DNA of 64,000 nucleotides from Tenacibaculum mesophilum (GCF_003867075.1 NZ_CP032544.1:2226001-2290000); one strand, 5' to 3'; counted from the stretch's first letter, positions 1-8,810 are shown. Notes: generated from the sequence alone by a model not told the origin. Numbers and translations are program-made.

Positions 1-1070
1 TTATTTGTTCCTTCTCCTACTTCTCTAAAGGTAATTTCACGTAAGCGCCCTATTTCATGTAAAATATTTGGTATCTCTTTTGCACTTGCAAAAAACACCT
101 CGTAGTTCTTACTCTGTAATAATCTACTTCCTTTTTCTCGTAAAGCGTCAACTTCTTTTACAAATAACTCTGGTGATTTTTGAGAAGTGATTTTTTTGGC
201 TTTCTTCGGAATTTTTAAATTGTGTGTTGACAATATTTTCGGAGATGCTTTCTCATACGGATTCGCCAACATATACGTTTTTCTACGTAAAAACTGGTAA
301 AAATCAGGTATTTCAGTAAATGAATCTTGGTCTTTTACTGAAATTGGTTTACCAATTCTTACTTTGATAACTCTATTTTTCTGAGATAATAATTCTGACG
401 GAAGCTTTGCAGTTCTTAGCGTATCACTAATCTTAGACAATGTGTAAAACAACTGACTATTTTTAGCGTGAAAGTAAATAGGAATAACAGGTACTTTCGC
501 TTTTTTTATCAAGCGTACAGCCCCTTGCTCCCATTCTTTATCAACCATTAATTTTCCATCACGATACGTAGATACTTCTCCTGCTGGAAAAAGCCCTAAC
601 GGCTTTCCTTCTCTTAAATGTAATAAGGCATTTTTAATTCCTGCTACACTCGATTTAGCATCCTTATGATTCTCAAAAGGATTTACTGGCATTACATAAG
701 GCTTTAAAGGCTCTATTCTGTGCAATAAAAAGTTCGCTATAATCTTGTAATCAGCTCTGTGCTCTAATAAGAGTTTTAATAATAAAATACCATCTATCCC
801 TCCAAGCGGATGGTTAGAAATTGTTATAAAAGGTCCTTCCTTAGGAATACGTTTTAAATCTTCTTCAGGAATTTCAAACTCTATTTGAAACTCATCAAGC
901 AAACCATTTAAAAAAGGTAAATCTTTTTTGTGCTTGTGCTTGTTATAAATTTCATTGGCGGTAGAAATTCGCAAAACTTTCATCAGCAACCAACCTGAAA
1001 ACGTTCCGAAAACGCCGAACTTGTCGGCTCCTATTGCTTTTGCAACTTCTTTAGGTGTTACTAATCCCAT
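1..1070 (-). CDS. Bifunctional acyltransferase, PlsC-like N-terminal half (partial; GNAT part cut by window edge)
   Basis: The start codon is at 1070 and the reading frame runs off the window at base 1, leaving about 356 residues. The N-terminal part is a lysophospholipid-acyltransferase (PlsC-like) domain with NHPLGGID at about residues 86-93 as the HX4-5D catalytic motif and FPAGEVS at about 161-167. The last visible residues (from roughly 330, NYEVFFASAKEIPNIL...REITFREVGEG) look like the beginning of a GNAT/hemolysin-type N-acyltransferase domain. This architecture matches OlsF-type bifunctional enzymes, in which one half N-acylates an amino acid (ornithine or glycine) and the other O-acylates the lyso-lipid, giving phosphate-free aminolipids. 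That substrate assignment is inference. The gene lies just downstream of the aspartate kinase gene on the same strand. Confidence 0.75.
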   Translation of the reverse strand, partial: MGLVTPKEVAKAIGADKFGVFGTFSGWLLMKVLRISTANEIYNKHKHKKDLPFLNGLLDEFQIEFEIPEEDLKRIPKEGPFITISNHPLGGIDGILLLKLLLEHRADYKIIANFLLHRIEPLKPYVMPVNPFENHKDAKSSVAGIKNALLHLREGKPLGLFPAGEVSTYRDGKLMVDKEWEQGAVRLIKKAKVPVIPIYFHAKNSQLFYTLSKISDTLRTAKLPSELLSQKNRVIKVRIGKPISVKDQDSFTEIPDFYQFLRRKTYMLANPYEKASPKILSTHNLKIPKKAKKITSQKSPELFVKEVDALREKGSRLLQSKNYEVFFASAKEIPNILHEIGRLREITFREVGEGTN

Positions 1071-1121
1071 ACATAGTTATCAATTGACATAACTGCAAAT
1101 ATAATCGATTTTTTGCAAGCT

Positions 1122-2375
1122 TTACATGTTTTCTTGAATCACTAACTGTGCTGTTTCAGTATTTATTTGACGAATGATTGATTTTCCTCGCTTTCTTATC
1201 GTTTTTATCGCTTCATCATTAAAATGACGAATTGTGTATAAAGTAGTATCCTTATAAGCTCTTATTTTATAAGCCCCTTTTAAATCGTTGTAAAAATTCT
1301 CAAAATTATTGTACTTATCTTCTATACAAACAGAAAAACTGATCGCTGAATTTTGAATTAAGTTTACTTTTAAATTATAGTCGTGTAACTTCTTAAAAAC
1401 ATCACTAATATTATCTTCTACCATAAAAGAGAAATCTTTTGCTGAAATTGCTACTAAAATTTGATTTTTCTTTACGATAAAACAAGGAACTTCTGGTGTT
1501 ATTTTTTTCCCTCTCCCAACACATGTTCCTAATTTTGTAACATCTTCAAACGAACGCACATATAATGGGATGTTCTTTTGTTCTAAAGGTTGAATTGTTT
1601 TTGGGTGAATTACCGAGGCTCCATAAAAAGCCATTTCAATAGCTTCAGTATACGAAATTTCTTGTAACAAAGCTGTTTCTGAAAACACTCTAGGGTCTGC
1701 ATTTAATACTCCTTGTACATCTTTCCAAATAGTAACACTATCAGCATCCAAACAATAGGCAAAAATACCTGCGGTATAATCAGATCCTTCTCTTCCTAAC
1801 GTTGTTGTTTCTGTACCAAACCCTCCTAAAAATCCTTGTGTAATATTTAATTTAGATACATCTACTTTTTCTTGAATTTGTTGTTGTGTCTGCTCCCAAT
1901 TAATTTTAGCATCACGATAAGTACCGTCAGTTTTTATGTACTCTCTTACATCTAACCATTGGTTCTCTACTCCTATTTCAGATAAATAAGCACTTACTAT
2001 AGTGGTAGATAATAACTCTCCAAAACCAACCATTTGATCATACACATAATTATAATCTTTAGAAGTGTTTCGAGCCATGAAACCACTCAATTCACCAAAT
2101 AAATGATTTACTTTATTATATAATTCATGGTTTGTGCTGAACAAATTGTTCAACATTTTTTGATGGAAGTCTTCTACAAAGCTCAAAGAATCTTTAAGGC
2201 TTTCCTTTTTATAGAAATAATCATCAACCACTTGCTCAAAAGCATTGGTCATTTTTCCCATGGCAGAAATTACAACTAACGTATTTTCTGTGCCTTCATG
2301 TTGCAATACTTTTGCAACATTTTTTACTCCATTCGCATCTTTTACTGATGCTCCTCCAAACTTAAATATTCTCAT
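1122..2375 (-). CDS. lysC: Aspartate kinase
   Basis: A 417-residue monofunctional aspartokinase, which phosphorylates L-aspartate as the first step towards lysine, threonine and methionine. The kinase domain opens with KFGGASV at residues 5-11 and carries GREGSDYTA, both typical of the family. The last ~115 residues form the regulatory ACT region, implying feedback control by pathway end products. No homoserine dehydrogenase domain is fused. The start overlaps the end of the upstream GNAT gene by 14 bp, so the two are probably cotranscribed. The ACT region diverges from the E. coli enzymes, so the feedback effector cannot be read from sequence. The symbol lysC is chosen by function only. Confidence 0.9.
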   Translation of the reverse strand: MRIFKFGGASVKDANGVKNVAKVLQHEGTENTLVVISAMGKMTNAFEQVVDDYFYKKESLKDSLSFVEDFHQKMLNNLFSTNHELYNKVNHLFGELSGFMARNTSKDYNYVYDQMVGFGELLSTTIVSAYLSEIGVENQWLDVREYIKTDGTYRDAKINWEQTQQQIQEKVDVSKLNITQGFLGGFGTETTTLGREGSDYTAGIFAYCLDADSVTIWKDVQGVLNADPRVFSETALLQEISYTEAIEMAFYGASVIHPKTIQPLEQKNIPLYVRSFEDVTKLGTCVGRGKKITPEVPCFIVKKNQILVAISAKDFSFMVEDNISDVFKKLHDYNLKVNLIQNSAISFSVCIEDKYNNFENFYNDLKGAYKIRAYKDTTLYTIRHFNDEAIKTIRKRGKSIIRQINTETAQLVIQENM

Positions 2376-2844
2376 TACAAAATTGTTCTAAGCTTTGTTC
2401 ATTCATATGACATACTCTCCACTCATCATATACCGTTGCGCCTGTACTTTTGTAAAAATCAACAGCCCCTGTATTCCAATCTAATACTTCCCACGCCACT
2501 CTTTTACAATTGTTTTTATGTGCATAATTCATAACAGCACTATACAATGCTTTTCCTGCTCCAATACCTCTTTTAGATTGCGTTACCATTAGATCTTCTA
2601 AATGAATTGCTTTTCCTTTCCATGTAGAATAGCGTTCATAAAACAACGCCATACCTATAATCTTATTATCTTCTTCAGCTACAAAGGTTTTAAACTTCGG
2701 TTTTTCAGAAAAACCATCTTTAATAATGTCTTCTACCGTAATTTTAACCGCGTTGGGTTCCTTCTCAAAAACAGCTAATTCGACGATTAAATCTAATATA
2801 GCTTGAGCATCTTTTTGCTCTCCAGGTCTGATAATAAAACTCAT
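2362..2844 (-). CDS. GNAT family N-acetyltransferase (spermidine/diamine acetyltransferase-like)
   Basis: A 160-residue single-domain GNAT acetyltransferase using acetyl-CoA. The acetyl-CoA binding loop is seen as KRGIGAG in the stretch DLMVTQSKRGIGAGKAL, followed by the helix ending in DWNTGAVDFYKSTGA, the pattern of the SSAT (diamine N-acetyltransferase) branch. The polyamine substrate is an inference from that resemblance; many relatives act on other amines. It precedes the aspartate kinase gene with a 14-bp overlap (translational coupling is likely). A short divergent intergenic region separates it from the fructose bisphosphatase gene. Confidence 0.8.
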   Translation of the reverse strand: MSFIIRPGEQKDAQAILDLIVELAVFEKEPNAVKITVEDIIKDGFSEKPKFKTFVAEEDNKIIGMALFYERYSTWKGKAIHLEDLMVTQSKRGIGAGKALYSAVMNYAHKNNCKRVAWEVLDWNTGAVDFYKSTGATVYDEWRVCHMNEQSLEQFCNENI

Positions 2845-2990
2845 TTCTTACTTTTTTTGGTAAAGATACTTCTCTTAAAACTTTCTGATAAAACAAATGA
2901 AAAATTAAAACACATCATATTTTTTTGTTGAAAATTTTAAAATACTAAATAAAAGTTGGCATCTTTGTACGCACAACACAAAAATTTGAC

Positions 2991-4025
2991 ATGAGTAACA
3001 AGCATATGACGCTGGGTGAGTTTATCATCAGCAAACAAAAAGACTTTAAATATTCTTCTGGTGAATTATCTCGCTTAATAAATTCTATCCGTTTAGCTGC
3101 TAAAGTAGTAAACCATGAAATTAGAAAAGCTGGATTGGTTGATATTACTGGAGCTGCTGGTGACATTAATGTACAAGGTGAAGCACAACAAAAACTAGAT
3201 GTTTTAGCGAACGATTTATTTAAGCAAACATTGATTAATCGTGAAATTGTTTGTGGTATTGCTAGTGAAGAAGAAGACGACTTTGTTGTAGTTGAAGGTC
3301 AAAACAAAGCCAACGAAAATAAATATGTGTTGTTAATGGATCCTTTAGATGGGTCATCTAACATTGATGTAAATGTTTCTGTAGGAACTATTTTTTCTAT
3401 TTACAGAAGAATTTCTCCTGTTGGAACTCCTGTTACCAAAGAAGATTTCTTACAAAAAGGTAGTGAGCAAGTAGCCGCTGGTTATGTAGCTTACGGCACC
3501 TCAACTATGTTAGTTTTTACTACTGGTAATGGAGTGAATGGATTTACGTTAAATCCTGCTATTGGTACTTTTTACTTATCGCACCCTAACATGAATTATC
3601 CTGAAATTGGTAGAATTTACTCAGTAAGTGAAGGGTATTTCACACATTTCCAAGAAGGAATGAAACGTTTCTTAATTCACTGTAAAGAATTAAACGAAGC
3701 AGATAACCGTCCGTATACAGCACGTTATATTGGCTCGTTAGTTTCAGATTTTCATAGAAATATGATAAAAGGTGGTGTATATATTTATCCTGCTACTGCT
3801 ATAACACCAAAAGGAAAGTTACGTTTATTATACGAATGTAATCCTATGGCGTTTATTTGTGAGCAAGCAGGTGGTAAAGCTTCTGATGGGTTTACTCGTA
3901 TTTTAGATATTAAACCTACCGAGTTACATCAACGTGTACCTTTTTATTGTGGAAGTATACAAATGGTTGAAAAAGCGGAAGAGTTTATGACTAAATTTTC
4001 ATCTGATGATAAACCAGTATACTAA
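2991..4025 (+). CDS. fbp: Fructose-1,6-bisphosphatase class 1
   Basis: A 344-residue class I fructose-1,6-bisphosphatase, the gluconeogenic enzyme hydrolysing fructose-1,6-bisphosphate to fructose-6-phosphate. The metal and phosphate binding signature DPLDGSSN is at residues 117-124, with the acidic SEEED metal ligands near 92-96. Length is standard for the family. The start at 2991 follows an A-rich stretch without a Shine-Dalgarno sequence, as usual in Bacteroidota. A hairpin terminator follows the gene at 4061-4092, so it is probably monocistronic. Confidence 0.95.
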   Translation: MSNKHMTLGEFIISKQKDFKYSSGELSRLINSIRLAAKVVNHEIRKAGLVDITGAAGDINVQGEAQQKLDVLANDLFKQTLINREIVCGIASEEEDDFVVVEGQNKANENKYVLLMDPLDGSSNIDVNVSVGTIFSIYRRISPVGTPVTKEDFLQKGSEQVAAGYVAYGTSTMLVFTTGNGVNGFTLNPAIGTFYLSHPNMNYPEIGRIYSVSEGYFTHFQEGMKRFLIHCKELNEADNRPYTARYIGSLVSDFHRNMIKGGVYIYPATAITPKGKLRLLYECNPMAFICEQAGGKASDGFTRILDIKPTELHQRVPFYCGSIQMVEKAEEFMTKFSSDDKPVY

Positions 4026-4060
4026 AGAATAGTTATTATTTATACTCAAATAAATTATCC

Positions 4061-4092
4061 ATAAGGCAAACAGTTGTTTGCCTTATTTTTTT
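4061..4092 (+). terminator. Intrinsic terminator after fbp
   Basis: An inverted repeat with arms ATAAGGCAAAC and GTTTGCCTTAT around a 4-base loop, followed by a run of T. It sits 36 bp after the fbp stop codon and before the sod gene on the same strand. Confidence 0.85.
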
Positions 4093-4149
4093 GGGTTAAA
4101 TTTACATTCGGAAAAACGAAAAAATTAATCTATTAAAAAACAAATAATT

Positions 4150-4758
4150 ATGGCTTTTAACTTACCAGAATTAGGATACGCTTACGACGCTTTAGAACCA
4201 CATATAGATGCTAGAACTATGGAAATTCACCATAGCAAGCACCACAACGGATATACTACTAAATTAAATGCTGCTATTGAAGGTACTGATTTAGAAGGAA
4301 AATCTATCGAAGATATTTTAACTAACTTAGACATGAACAACGCTGGTGTTCGTAATAACGGAGGTGGATTTTATAACCACTCTTTATTCTGGACAGTAAT
4401 GAACCCAGAAGATAGAGGTTATTTATCTGGAGAATTAAAAGATGCTATCGAAGCTGAGTTTGGTTCAAAAGAAGCTTTTATCGATGCTTTTTCTAAAGCA
4501 GCTGCGACACAATTTGGTTCAGGATGGGCTTGGTTATGTGTACACAAAGGAGGAAAAATAGAAGTTTGCTCTACTCCTAACCAAGACAACCCATTAATGC
4601 CTGGTGTTACTTGTGGCGGAACTCCTATCTTAGGATTAGACGTTTGGGAACACGCTTATTACTTAAACTACCAAAACCGTCGTCCTGATTATATCGAAGC
4701 TTTCTTTAAAGTAATCAACTGGAACGAAGTAGAAAGAAGATATGCAGCTGCTAAATAA
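4150..4758 (+). CDS. sodA: Superoxide dismutase, Fe/Mn family (probably Mn type)
   Basis: A 202-residue iron/manganese superoxide dismutase, converting superoxide to oxygen and hydrogen peroxide. Metal ligands can be placed: His27 in MEIHHSKHH, the His of YNHSLFW, and Asp and His in [11 protein letters not shown]. The GGGFYNH context and the NQDNPLM stretch resemble the manganese enzymes, where that Gln holds the metal-bound solvent, rather than iron enzymes. Metal use in Bacteroidota can be cambialistic, so the Mn assignment and the symbol are inferences. No signal peptide is seen, so it is cytoplasmic. It ends in a hairpin shared with the convergent thioesterase gene. Confidence 0.93.
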   Translation: MAFNLPELGYAYDALEPHIDARTMEIHHSKHHNGYTTKLNAAIEGTDLEGKSIEDILTNLDMNNAGVRNNGGGFYNHSLFWTVMNPEDRGYLSGELKDAIEAEFGSKEAFIDAFSKAAATQFGSGWAWLCVHKGGKIEVCSTPNQDNPLMPGVTCGGTPILGLDVWEHAYYLNYQNRRPDYIEAFFKVINWNEVERRYAAAK

Positions 4759-4778
4759 TTTTAGCTTTTGCAATAAAT

Positions 4779-4812
4779 AAAAAAGACCTGCAAAATGCAG
4801 GTCTTTTTTTTA
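4779..4812. terminator. Bidirectional terminator between sod and thioesterase genes
   Basis: Perfect stem GACCTGCA (4785-4792) / TGCAGGTC (4796-4803) with a run of A on the left and T on the right, so it can stop transcription from both converging genes. The T run reaches the thioesterase stop codon. Confidence 0.9.
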
Positions 4813-5295
4813 TGATACTTTTTGATATCGAAAACTTTTTGTTCTTTCTTCAAAACTAGCTTGTTCTATTGGTAATACTGCATTTTCAAATAATTCTAGT
4901 AAATCTTCGGAGTGTTTTGCTGTAGATAATTTTATCAAATCAAAATACACGAAAGAGCTCCAAAGTATCGCTTTCAATTCTGTTTTCTCTTCATTCCACA
5001 TACGTATTTCAACTAACAAATTTCTTTCTCCATAATTAAGTAACTGAGAATCTATTGTTACTGTTTCCATTAAGGTTGCTGGTTTTAAATAAGCTATTTG
5101 ATGTGAACCTACCACCCAGCTCTTTCCTCTTTCTTTTCCGTGTTGGTATATATCCAAATTATAATTAGCTATTAATTGATCTTCTCTAGCATTGATAAGG
5201 TAATTAAAATAAGATGCATTATTTAAATGATTAAAAGGATCGCAATCTTGAAATCTGATTTTTGTTTTACTTTCTAAAATTTTTGGTATTTCCAT
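4810..5295 (-). CDS. Hotdog-fold acyl-CoA thioesterase (4HBT family)
   Basis: A protein of 161 residues with the 4-hydroxybenzoyl-CoA thioesterase type hotdog fold. The signature RFQDCDPFNHLNNASYFNYL carries the catalytic Asp and the H-x-NN motif. Such enzymes hydrolyse acyl-CoA thioesters; the acyl group is unknown. A longer frame could start at 5319, but that ATG lies inside the palindromic operator at 5309-5330, so the start at 5295 (MEIPKIL) is preferred. The gene follows the TetR regulator in the same direction and has its own copy of the TetR-type operator, so control by that regulator is likely, perhaps in response to an acyl-CoA or fatty acid. Confidence 0.82.
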   Translation of the reverse strand: MEIPKILESKTKIRFQDCDPFNHLNNASYFNYLINAREDQLIANYNLDIYQHGKERGKSWVVGSHQIAYLKPATLMETVTIDSQLLNYGERNLLVEIRMWNEEKTELKAILWSSFVYFDLIKLSTAKHSEDLLELFENAVLPIEQASFEERTKSFRYQKVS

Positions 5296-5308
5296 GGTAT
5301 TAAGTTTG

Positions 5309-5330
5309 AAATATACCATTCGGTATATTT
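5309..5330. promoter_or_regulatory. Palindromic operator upstream of thioesterase (copy 2)
   Basis: A 22-bp near-perfect palindrome with half sites AAATATACCA and CGGTATATTT around two central bases (one mismatch). It is almost the same as the site at 5973-5996 upstream of the TetR gene. It sits 14 bp upstream of the chosen thioesterase start and after the tetR stop codon. Confidence 0.8.
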
Positions 5331-5346
5331 TTGGTTAAAAAAATAG

Positions 5347-5940
5347 TTATTTCTGTAATTCTTGTTTTATAATTTGTTGTAGTACTGTAGATACATCTTT
5401 TAAGTAACAGTCATCTTTCATTATATGTGTCATATATACCGCTCCTTCAATCATGTAAAAAAAGCGTTTAGCATATAACATACTATCTATTGAATTTTTA
5501 ATCTCATTGGCTTCTTTTGCTTTTTCAATGAGTATAGAAAACTGTTCTAAAATTCTGTGATTGTACGATTGAACCAGTTGAGCAATTACCTTATTTTGAT
5601 TATTAGCATCTACACCGATGTTTAAAATAGGGCAACCGCCAAATTGCTTATTATATTCATAATAACCTTCATAAAAAAGTGCCACATTAAGTAACATTTC
5701 TATAGGTGTCTCACCCTTATTAACAGTTTCATTAAGGTCTTTTAGTACTTTTCTTACTGAAAACTTAAACGATTCTATGGCTAACTCTTCTTTGTTTTCA
5801 AAATGTCCGTAAATGGCTCCTTTAGTCAAACCTGTAGCCTCTGTAATTTTAGATAAGCTCATAGCTGCATAGCCATTCTTATTAAAAATAGGAGCTACTG
5901 TTTCTATTATAAAAGCCTTTGTTCTTTCAGATTTAGACAT
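5347..5940 (-). CDS. TetR/AcrR family transcriptional regulator
   Basis: A 197-residue TetR-type repressor. The N-terminal ~55 residues form the helix-turn-helix (ATGLTKGAIYGHFENKEEL region), followed by an all-helical ligand-binding and dimerisation domain that contains the pair GGCPILN near residue 100, seen in regulators of the TetR_C_6/YcdC-like group. A perfect 24-bp palindrome upstream and a near copy before the thioesterase gene indicate autoregulation and control of that gene. The inducer is unknown; an acyl-CoA or lipophilic compound is an inference from the neighbour. Confidence 0.9.
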   Translation of the reverse strand: MSKSERTKAFIIETVAPIFNKNGYAAMSLSKITEATGLTKGAIYGHFENKEELAIESFKFSVRKVLKDLNETVNKGETPIEMLLNVALFYEGYYEYNKQFGGCPILNIGVDANNQNKVIAQLVQSYNHRILEQFSILIEKAKEANEIKNSIDSMLYAKRFFYMIEGAVYMTHIMKDDCYLKDVSTVLQQIIKQELQK

Positions 5941-5972
5941 TTTTTAAAAAAGTTTGAGATACAAATATACAC

Positions 5973-5996
5973 AAAATATACCGAACGGTATATTTT
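5973..5996. promoter_or_regulatory. Palindromic operator upstream of tetR (copy 1)
   Basis: A perfect palindrome: arms AAAATATACCG and CGGTATATTTT separated by AA. It lies 32 bp upstream of the regulator start codon, where a repressor would block the promoter. The TACCG-n2-CGGTA core resembles operators of other TetR proteins. Confidence 0.85.
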
Positions 5997-6010
5997 ATAC
6001 TCTGTAACAT

Positions 6011-6042
6011 AAAAAACCGAAGGTTTGATGCTTCGATTTTTT
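6011..6042 (-). terminator. Terminator after transsulfuration gene
   Basis: Hairpin with arms AAAAAACCGAAG and CTTCGATTTTTT around an 8-base loop, located downstream of the minus-strand gene ending at 6068. Confidence 0.7.
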
Positions 6043-6067
6043 ACATTTTTATTCTTGATTGTCTTAT

Positions 6068-7216
6068 TTATTTAGAAAGCGCTTGTTCTAAATCTGCTAA
6101 TAAATCCTCTATATCCTCTACTCCAACACTTAAACGAATTAAAGAATCAGTAATTCCTATTTTCAAACGTTCCTCTTCAGGAATGGATGCATGTGTCATG
6201 CTTACTGGATGACTTACCAAACTTTCAACACCGCCTAACGATTCTGCTAACGTAAATAGTTGAGTGTTTTCTAAAAAAGTTAAAGCAGCTTGTTTACTCT
6301 CATCTTTCAATCTGAAAGAAACCATGCCTCCAAAATCATCCATTTGCTTTTTGGCAACTTCATGATTAGGGTGACTTTTCAGCCCAGGATAAAATACTTC
6401 GCTTACTTTTGGGTGCTTTACTAAAAACTCAGCGACAGCTTTTCCATTTTCACTATGACGTTGCATACGTAAATGCAACGTTTTTATTCCTCGAAGCGCT
6501 AAAAACGAATCCATAGGTCCTGCAATAGCTCCTGCTGCAAACTGAATAAAATGTAATTGTTCTGCAAGTTTAACATCCTTTACCATTAAAGCTCCCATCA
6601 CCAAATCAGAATGCCCTCCTAAATATTTTGTTGCCGAATGCATCACTATATCAACTCCCAAATCTAACGGACGCTGTAAATAAGGGGTTGCAAACGTGTT
6701 ATCAACCGCAACTACAATAGATGTTTTTATATTTTTTACTGCTTTGGTAATTTCCTCAATATCCGCAATTTTCATTAGCGGATTGGTCGGTGTTTCTATC
6801 CAAATGAGTTTTGTTTTTTCAGAAATAGCATTGGTTACATTCGTAACCTCATTCATATCCACATACCGAAATTTCAATCCATATTTTTCAAACATGTTCG
6901 TAAACATTCGATATGTTCCTCCGTAAATATCATCTCCTGCAATTACCTCATCACCTGAATTTAACGTTCTCAACACACAATCTATCGCCGATAAACCAGA
7001 AGAAAAAGCAAATCCGTGTGTTCCGTTTTCAAGAGTAGCAAACGCACTTTCTAAAGCAGTACGCGTTGGATTAGCTGAACGTGAATACGCATATCCTTTG
7101 TTAACACCTGGACTCGACTGTGCGTAGGTTGATGTTTGAAATATAGGAGGCATTACTGCACCTGTAGCTTCTTCAGGTTTTTGACCTCCATGTATTGTTT
7201 TCGTATTGAATTTCAT
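6068..7216 (-). CDS. metB: Transsulfuration enzyme: cystathionine gamma-synthase/lyase family
   Basis: A 382-residue PLP-dependent Cys/Met metabolism enzyme. The cofactor lysine is Lys197 in HSATKYLGGHSD, with the family motifs YSRSANPTR (45-53) and SSGLSAID (72-79). The family includes cystathionine gamma-synthase, beta-lyase and gamma-lyase, which cannot be told apart safely from sequence; synthase (methionine synthesis from an activated homoserine) or gamma-lyase (cysteine synthesis) are both possible, so the symbol is tentative. It lies 45 bp downstream of the DinB-family gene on the same strand and ends at a hairpin. Confidence 0.85.
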   Translation of the reverse strand: MKFNTKTIHGGQKPEEATGAVMPPIFQTSTYAQSSPGVNKGYAYSRSANPTRTALESAFATLENGTHGFAFSSGLSAIDCVLRTLNSGDEVIAGDDIYGGTYRMFTNMFEKYGLKFRYVDMNEVTNVTNAISEKTKLIWIETPTNPLMKIADIEEITKAVKNIKTSIVVAVDNTFATPYLQRPLDLGVDIVMHSATKYLGGHSDLVMGALMVKDVKLAEQLHFIQFAAGAIAGPMDSFLALRGIKTLHLRMQRHSENGKAVAEFLVKHPKVSEVFYPGLKSHPNHEVAKKQMDDFGGMVSFRLKDESKQAALTFLENTQLFTLAESLGGVESLVSHPVSMTHASIPEEERLKIGITDSLIRLSVGVEDIEDLLADLEQALSK

Positions 7217-7261
7217 GCTTTGACATTTTTTTCACCTGAATGTATACCTGTCTCGTTAGGT

Positions 7262-7717
7262 TTACACCAATTTGGTCAAATTCATAATAATACCTAAATG
7301 CATACCTTCGTGTAAATTATTAAAAGCCATAGCGCTTTCAAAAGAATCTATCACAAAACCTGTACTGGTTTCGTATTCTTCATACGTTTTAAAAATTCCT
7401 GCTTCAAAATCTTCTTCTAAAGTATCTGGTAATCCAATTAACAGTTCTTTTACTTCTTCAAATTCTTCTTCAGTAAAATCTTTGGTAGGAAATGTTCCTT
7501 TTCTGTATCCTTCAATTAACTCATCAGGTGCTAAGCAATCCAATCCAGACATTTTATAATGCAATAGTTGCTGTGTAACCACTAAGTGTGCTACATTCCA
7601 AGCAATGTTGTTATTAAATCCTTCTGGAATTATATGTAATTGTTCATGCGATAAACCTTCTATTCTTTTTAAAACTAACGTTCTCGATTTTTTTAAAACT
7701 TCAAATTGTTTGTTCAT
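7262..7717 (-). CDS. DinB family protein
   Basis: A 151-residue DinB/YfiT-like four-helix bundle protein. The metal-binding histidines are suggested by NVAHLVVTQQLL (about residue 44) and LHEGMHLGIIMNL near the C terminus, whose order matches the DinB superfamily. Members include thiol-dependent enzymes such as bacillithiol transferases and many uncharacterised proteins; no substrate can be named here. It is codirectional with the transsulfuration gene, only 45 bp upstream, which hints at a thiol-related role, but this is weak inference. Confidence 0.8.
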   Translation of the reverse strand: MNKQFEVLKKSRTLVLKRIEGLSHEQLHIIPEGFNNNIAWNVAHLVVTQQLLHYKMSGLDCLAPDELIEGYRKGTFPTKDFTEEEFEEVKELLIGLPDTLEEDFEAGIFKTYEEYETSTGFVIDSFESAMAFNNLHEGMHLGIIMNLTKLV

Positions 7718-7835
7718 TTTTCTAGTTATTTTAGCTATTTCAAAGATACCTATTTAGCCATGAAAACCTACAATGAGTGTTTGTTATTTAATGGTTAAAA
7801 CTAAACTATAGCTAATACAATAAAAACGTAAACAG

Positions 7836-8183
7836 ATGAAAAAAGTTTATTTTTTACAAACTTGTGATACTTGTCGAAGAATTTTAAAAGAAGTAAATAT
7901 TGACGGATTTGAAAAGCAAGAAATAAAAACCAACCCAATTACAGTTGCTCAGCTGGAATCAATGCGCGAGTTAACAGACAGCTACGAAAGTTTATTTAAT
8001 AAACGTGCTAAACTGTATCGAGAAATGGATTTAAAGAATCAAAATTTAACGGAAGCTGATTACAAACAGTATATTTTAGATGAATATACATTTTTAAAAC
8101 GCCCAGTTTTTATTGTTGATGACCAAATTTTTATTGGAAATAGTAAAAAAGTAGTAGAGAACCTAAAAGAACTTGTGGGTTAA
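7836..8183 (+). CDS. ArsC/Spx-like thioredoxin-fold protein (arsenate reductase family)
   Basis: A 115-residue protein of the ArsC/Spx/YffB family. The N terminus has a CxxC pair, Cys10 and Cys13, in LQTCDTCRR, and the C-terminal half has LKRPVFIVDDQIFIG, the usual cis-Pro region (RPV) of this fold. True arsenate reductases use one N-terminal cysteine and specific arginines; no arsenic-resistance neighbours exist, so a general redox or YffB-like role is as likely. It is a single gene with its own terminator. Confidence 0.8.
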   Translation: MKKVYFLQTCDTCRRILKEVNIDGFEKQEIKTNPITVAQLESMRELTDSYESLFNKRAKLYREMDLKNQNLTEADYKQYILDEYTFLKRPVFIVDDQIFIGNSKKVVENLKELVG

Positions 8184-8187
8184 ATAA

Positions 8188-8221
8188 CAAAAAACTCCGA
8201 CTGTAAAATGTCGGGGTTTTC
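8188..8221 (+). terminator. Terminator after ArsC/Spx-like gene
   Basis: Arms AAAACTCCGAC and GTCGGGGTTTT (one G-T pair) around an 8-base loop, immediately downstream of the stop codon at 8183. Confidence 0.75.
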
Positions 8222-8243
8222 TATAATGCTACTTTATATACTT

Positions 8244-8263
8244 CCCTTCGACTACGCTCAGGG
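8244..8263. repeat. Intergenic CTTCGACTACGCTCAG-type repeat
   Basis: The 20 bases CCCTTCGACTACGCTCAGGG, with short complementary ends, stand out as GC-rich between two convergent genes. Very similar sequences recur in intergenic regions of many Bacteroidota and other bacterial genomes. Only one copy is in this window. Confidence 0.5.
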
Positions 8264-8277
8264 AACATAGAAGTCTT

Positions 8278-8760
8278 CTAATTTGAAGCTATACTTTTAT
8301 TTTTTGTAGATGCTTCTACCATAGCAGATAATTCATCCATGGTAAGGTTGGTTTTAATTCCTAATAATACCATTTCGTCACTTTTATCATGAACATTGAC
8401 GATAATTTCTTTAATACGGTCTTTTCTTTCTCTAAAATACACCGTTACCCTTTCCTTACCGTCTTTTACTCTTACTAAAGTTTTCAATTTATTTCTTCGT
8501 GCAAACTTTTTAAAATCTTTTTGTACTGAAGCCATGTTGTTATTGAACACCATAATTTTATAGTTTTTAGATTTCTTTAAGAAAACTCCAAACTCATCAG
8601 TATCTTCATCAGAGATGAACATATTGGCAAAAAAACTAGGAATATTTAAAGATACCTCTGCTCTATCTTTATTAGATTGATAAAATGTTTTAAAGTTTTC
8701 TTTTTGCGCAAAAGAACTTAACACAAAAAAGCAGAAAAAGATGGTTGCAATTCGTTTCAT
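8278..8760 (-). CDS. DUF4252 domain-containing exported protein
   Basis: A 160-residue protein with a signal peptide (MKRIATIFFCFFVLSSFAQ, cleavage after about residue 19). The remainder, with DEFGVFLKKSKNYKIMVF and a repeating ARRNKLKTLVRVKDGKERV pattern, fits DUF4252, a Bacteroidota family of small exported proteins of unknown function. No lipobox Cys follows the signal peptide. It appears to be a single gene. Nothing in the context reveals its role. Confidence 0.75.
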   Translation of the reverse strand: MKRIATIFFCFFVLSSFAQKENFKTFYQSNKDRAEVSLNIPSFFANMFISDEDTDEFGVFLKKSKNYKIMVFNNNMASVQKDFKKFARRNKLKTLVRVKDGKERVTVYFRERKDRIKEIIVNVHDKSDEMVLLGIKTNLTMDELSAMVEASTKNKSIASN

Positions 8761-8810
8761 AATAATAGTGTTTTAATTGAAGACGACTATTGTATGAATT
8801 TGTTACAAAC

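Noticed and set aside
2945..3166. Minus-strand open frame of 73 codons
   Set aside because: It overlaps the start of fbp in antisense and has no family-like motif.
5295..5319. Longer thioesterase with start at 5319
   Set aside because: The extra ATG lies inside the operator palindrome, and the family alignment starts at MEIPKIL.
7836..8183. Arsenic resistance locus
   Set aside because: No arsR, arsB or other arsenic genes are near; only a lone ArsC/Spx-like gene.
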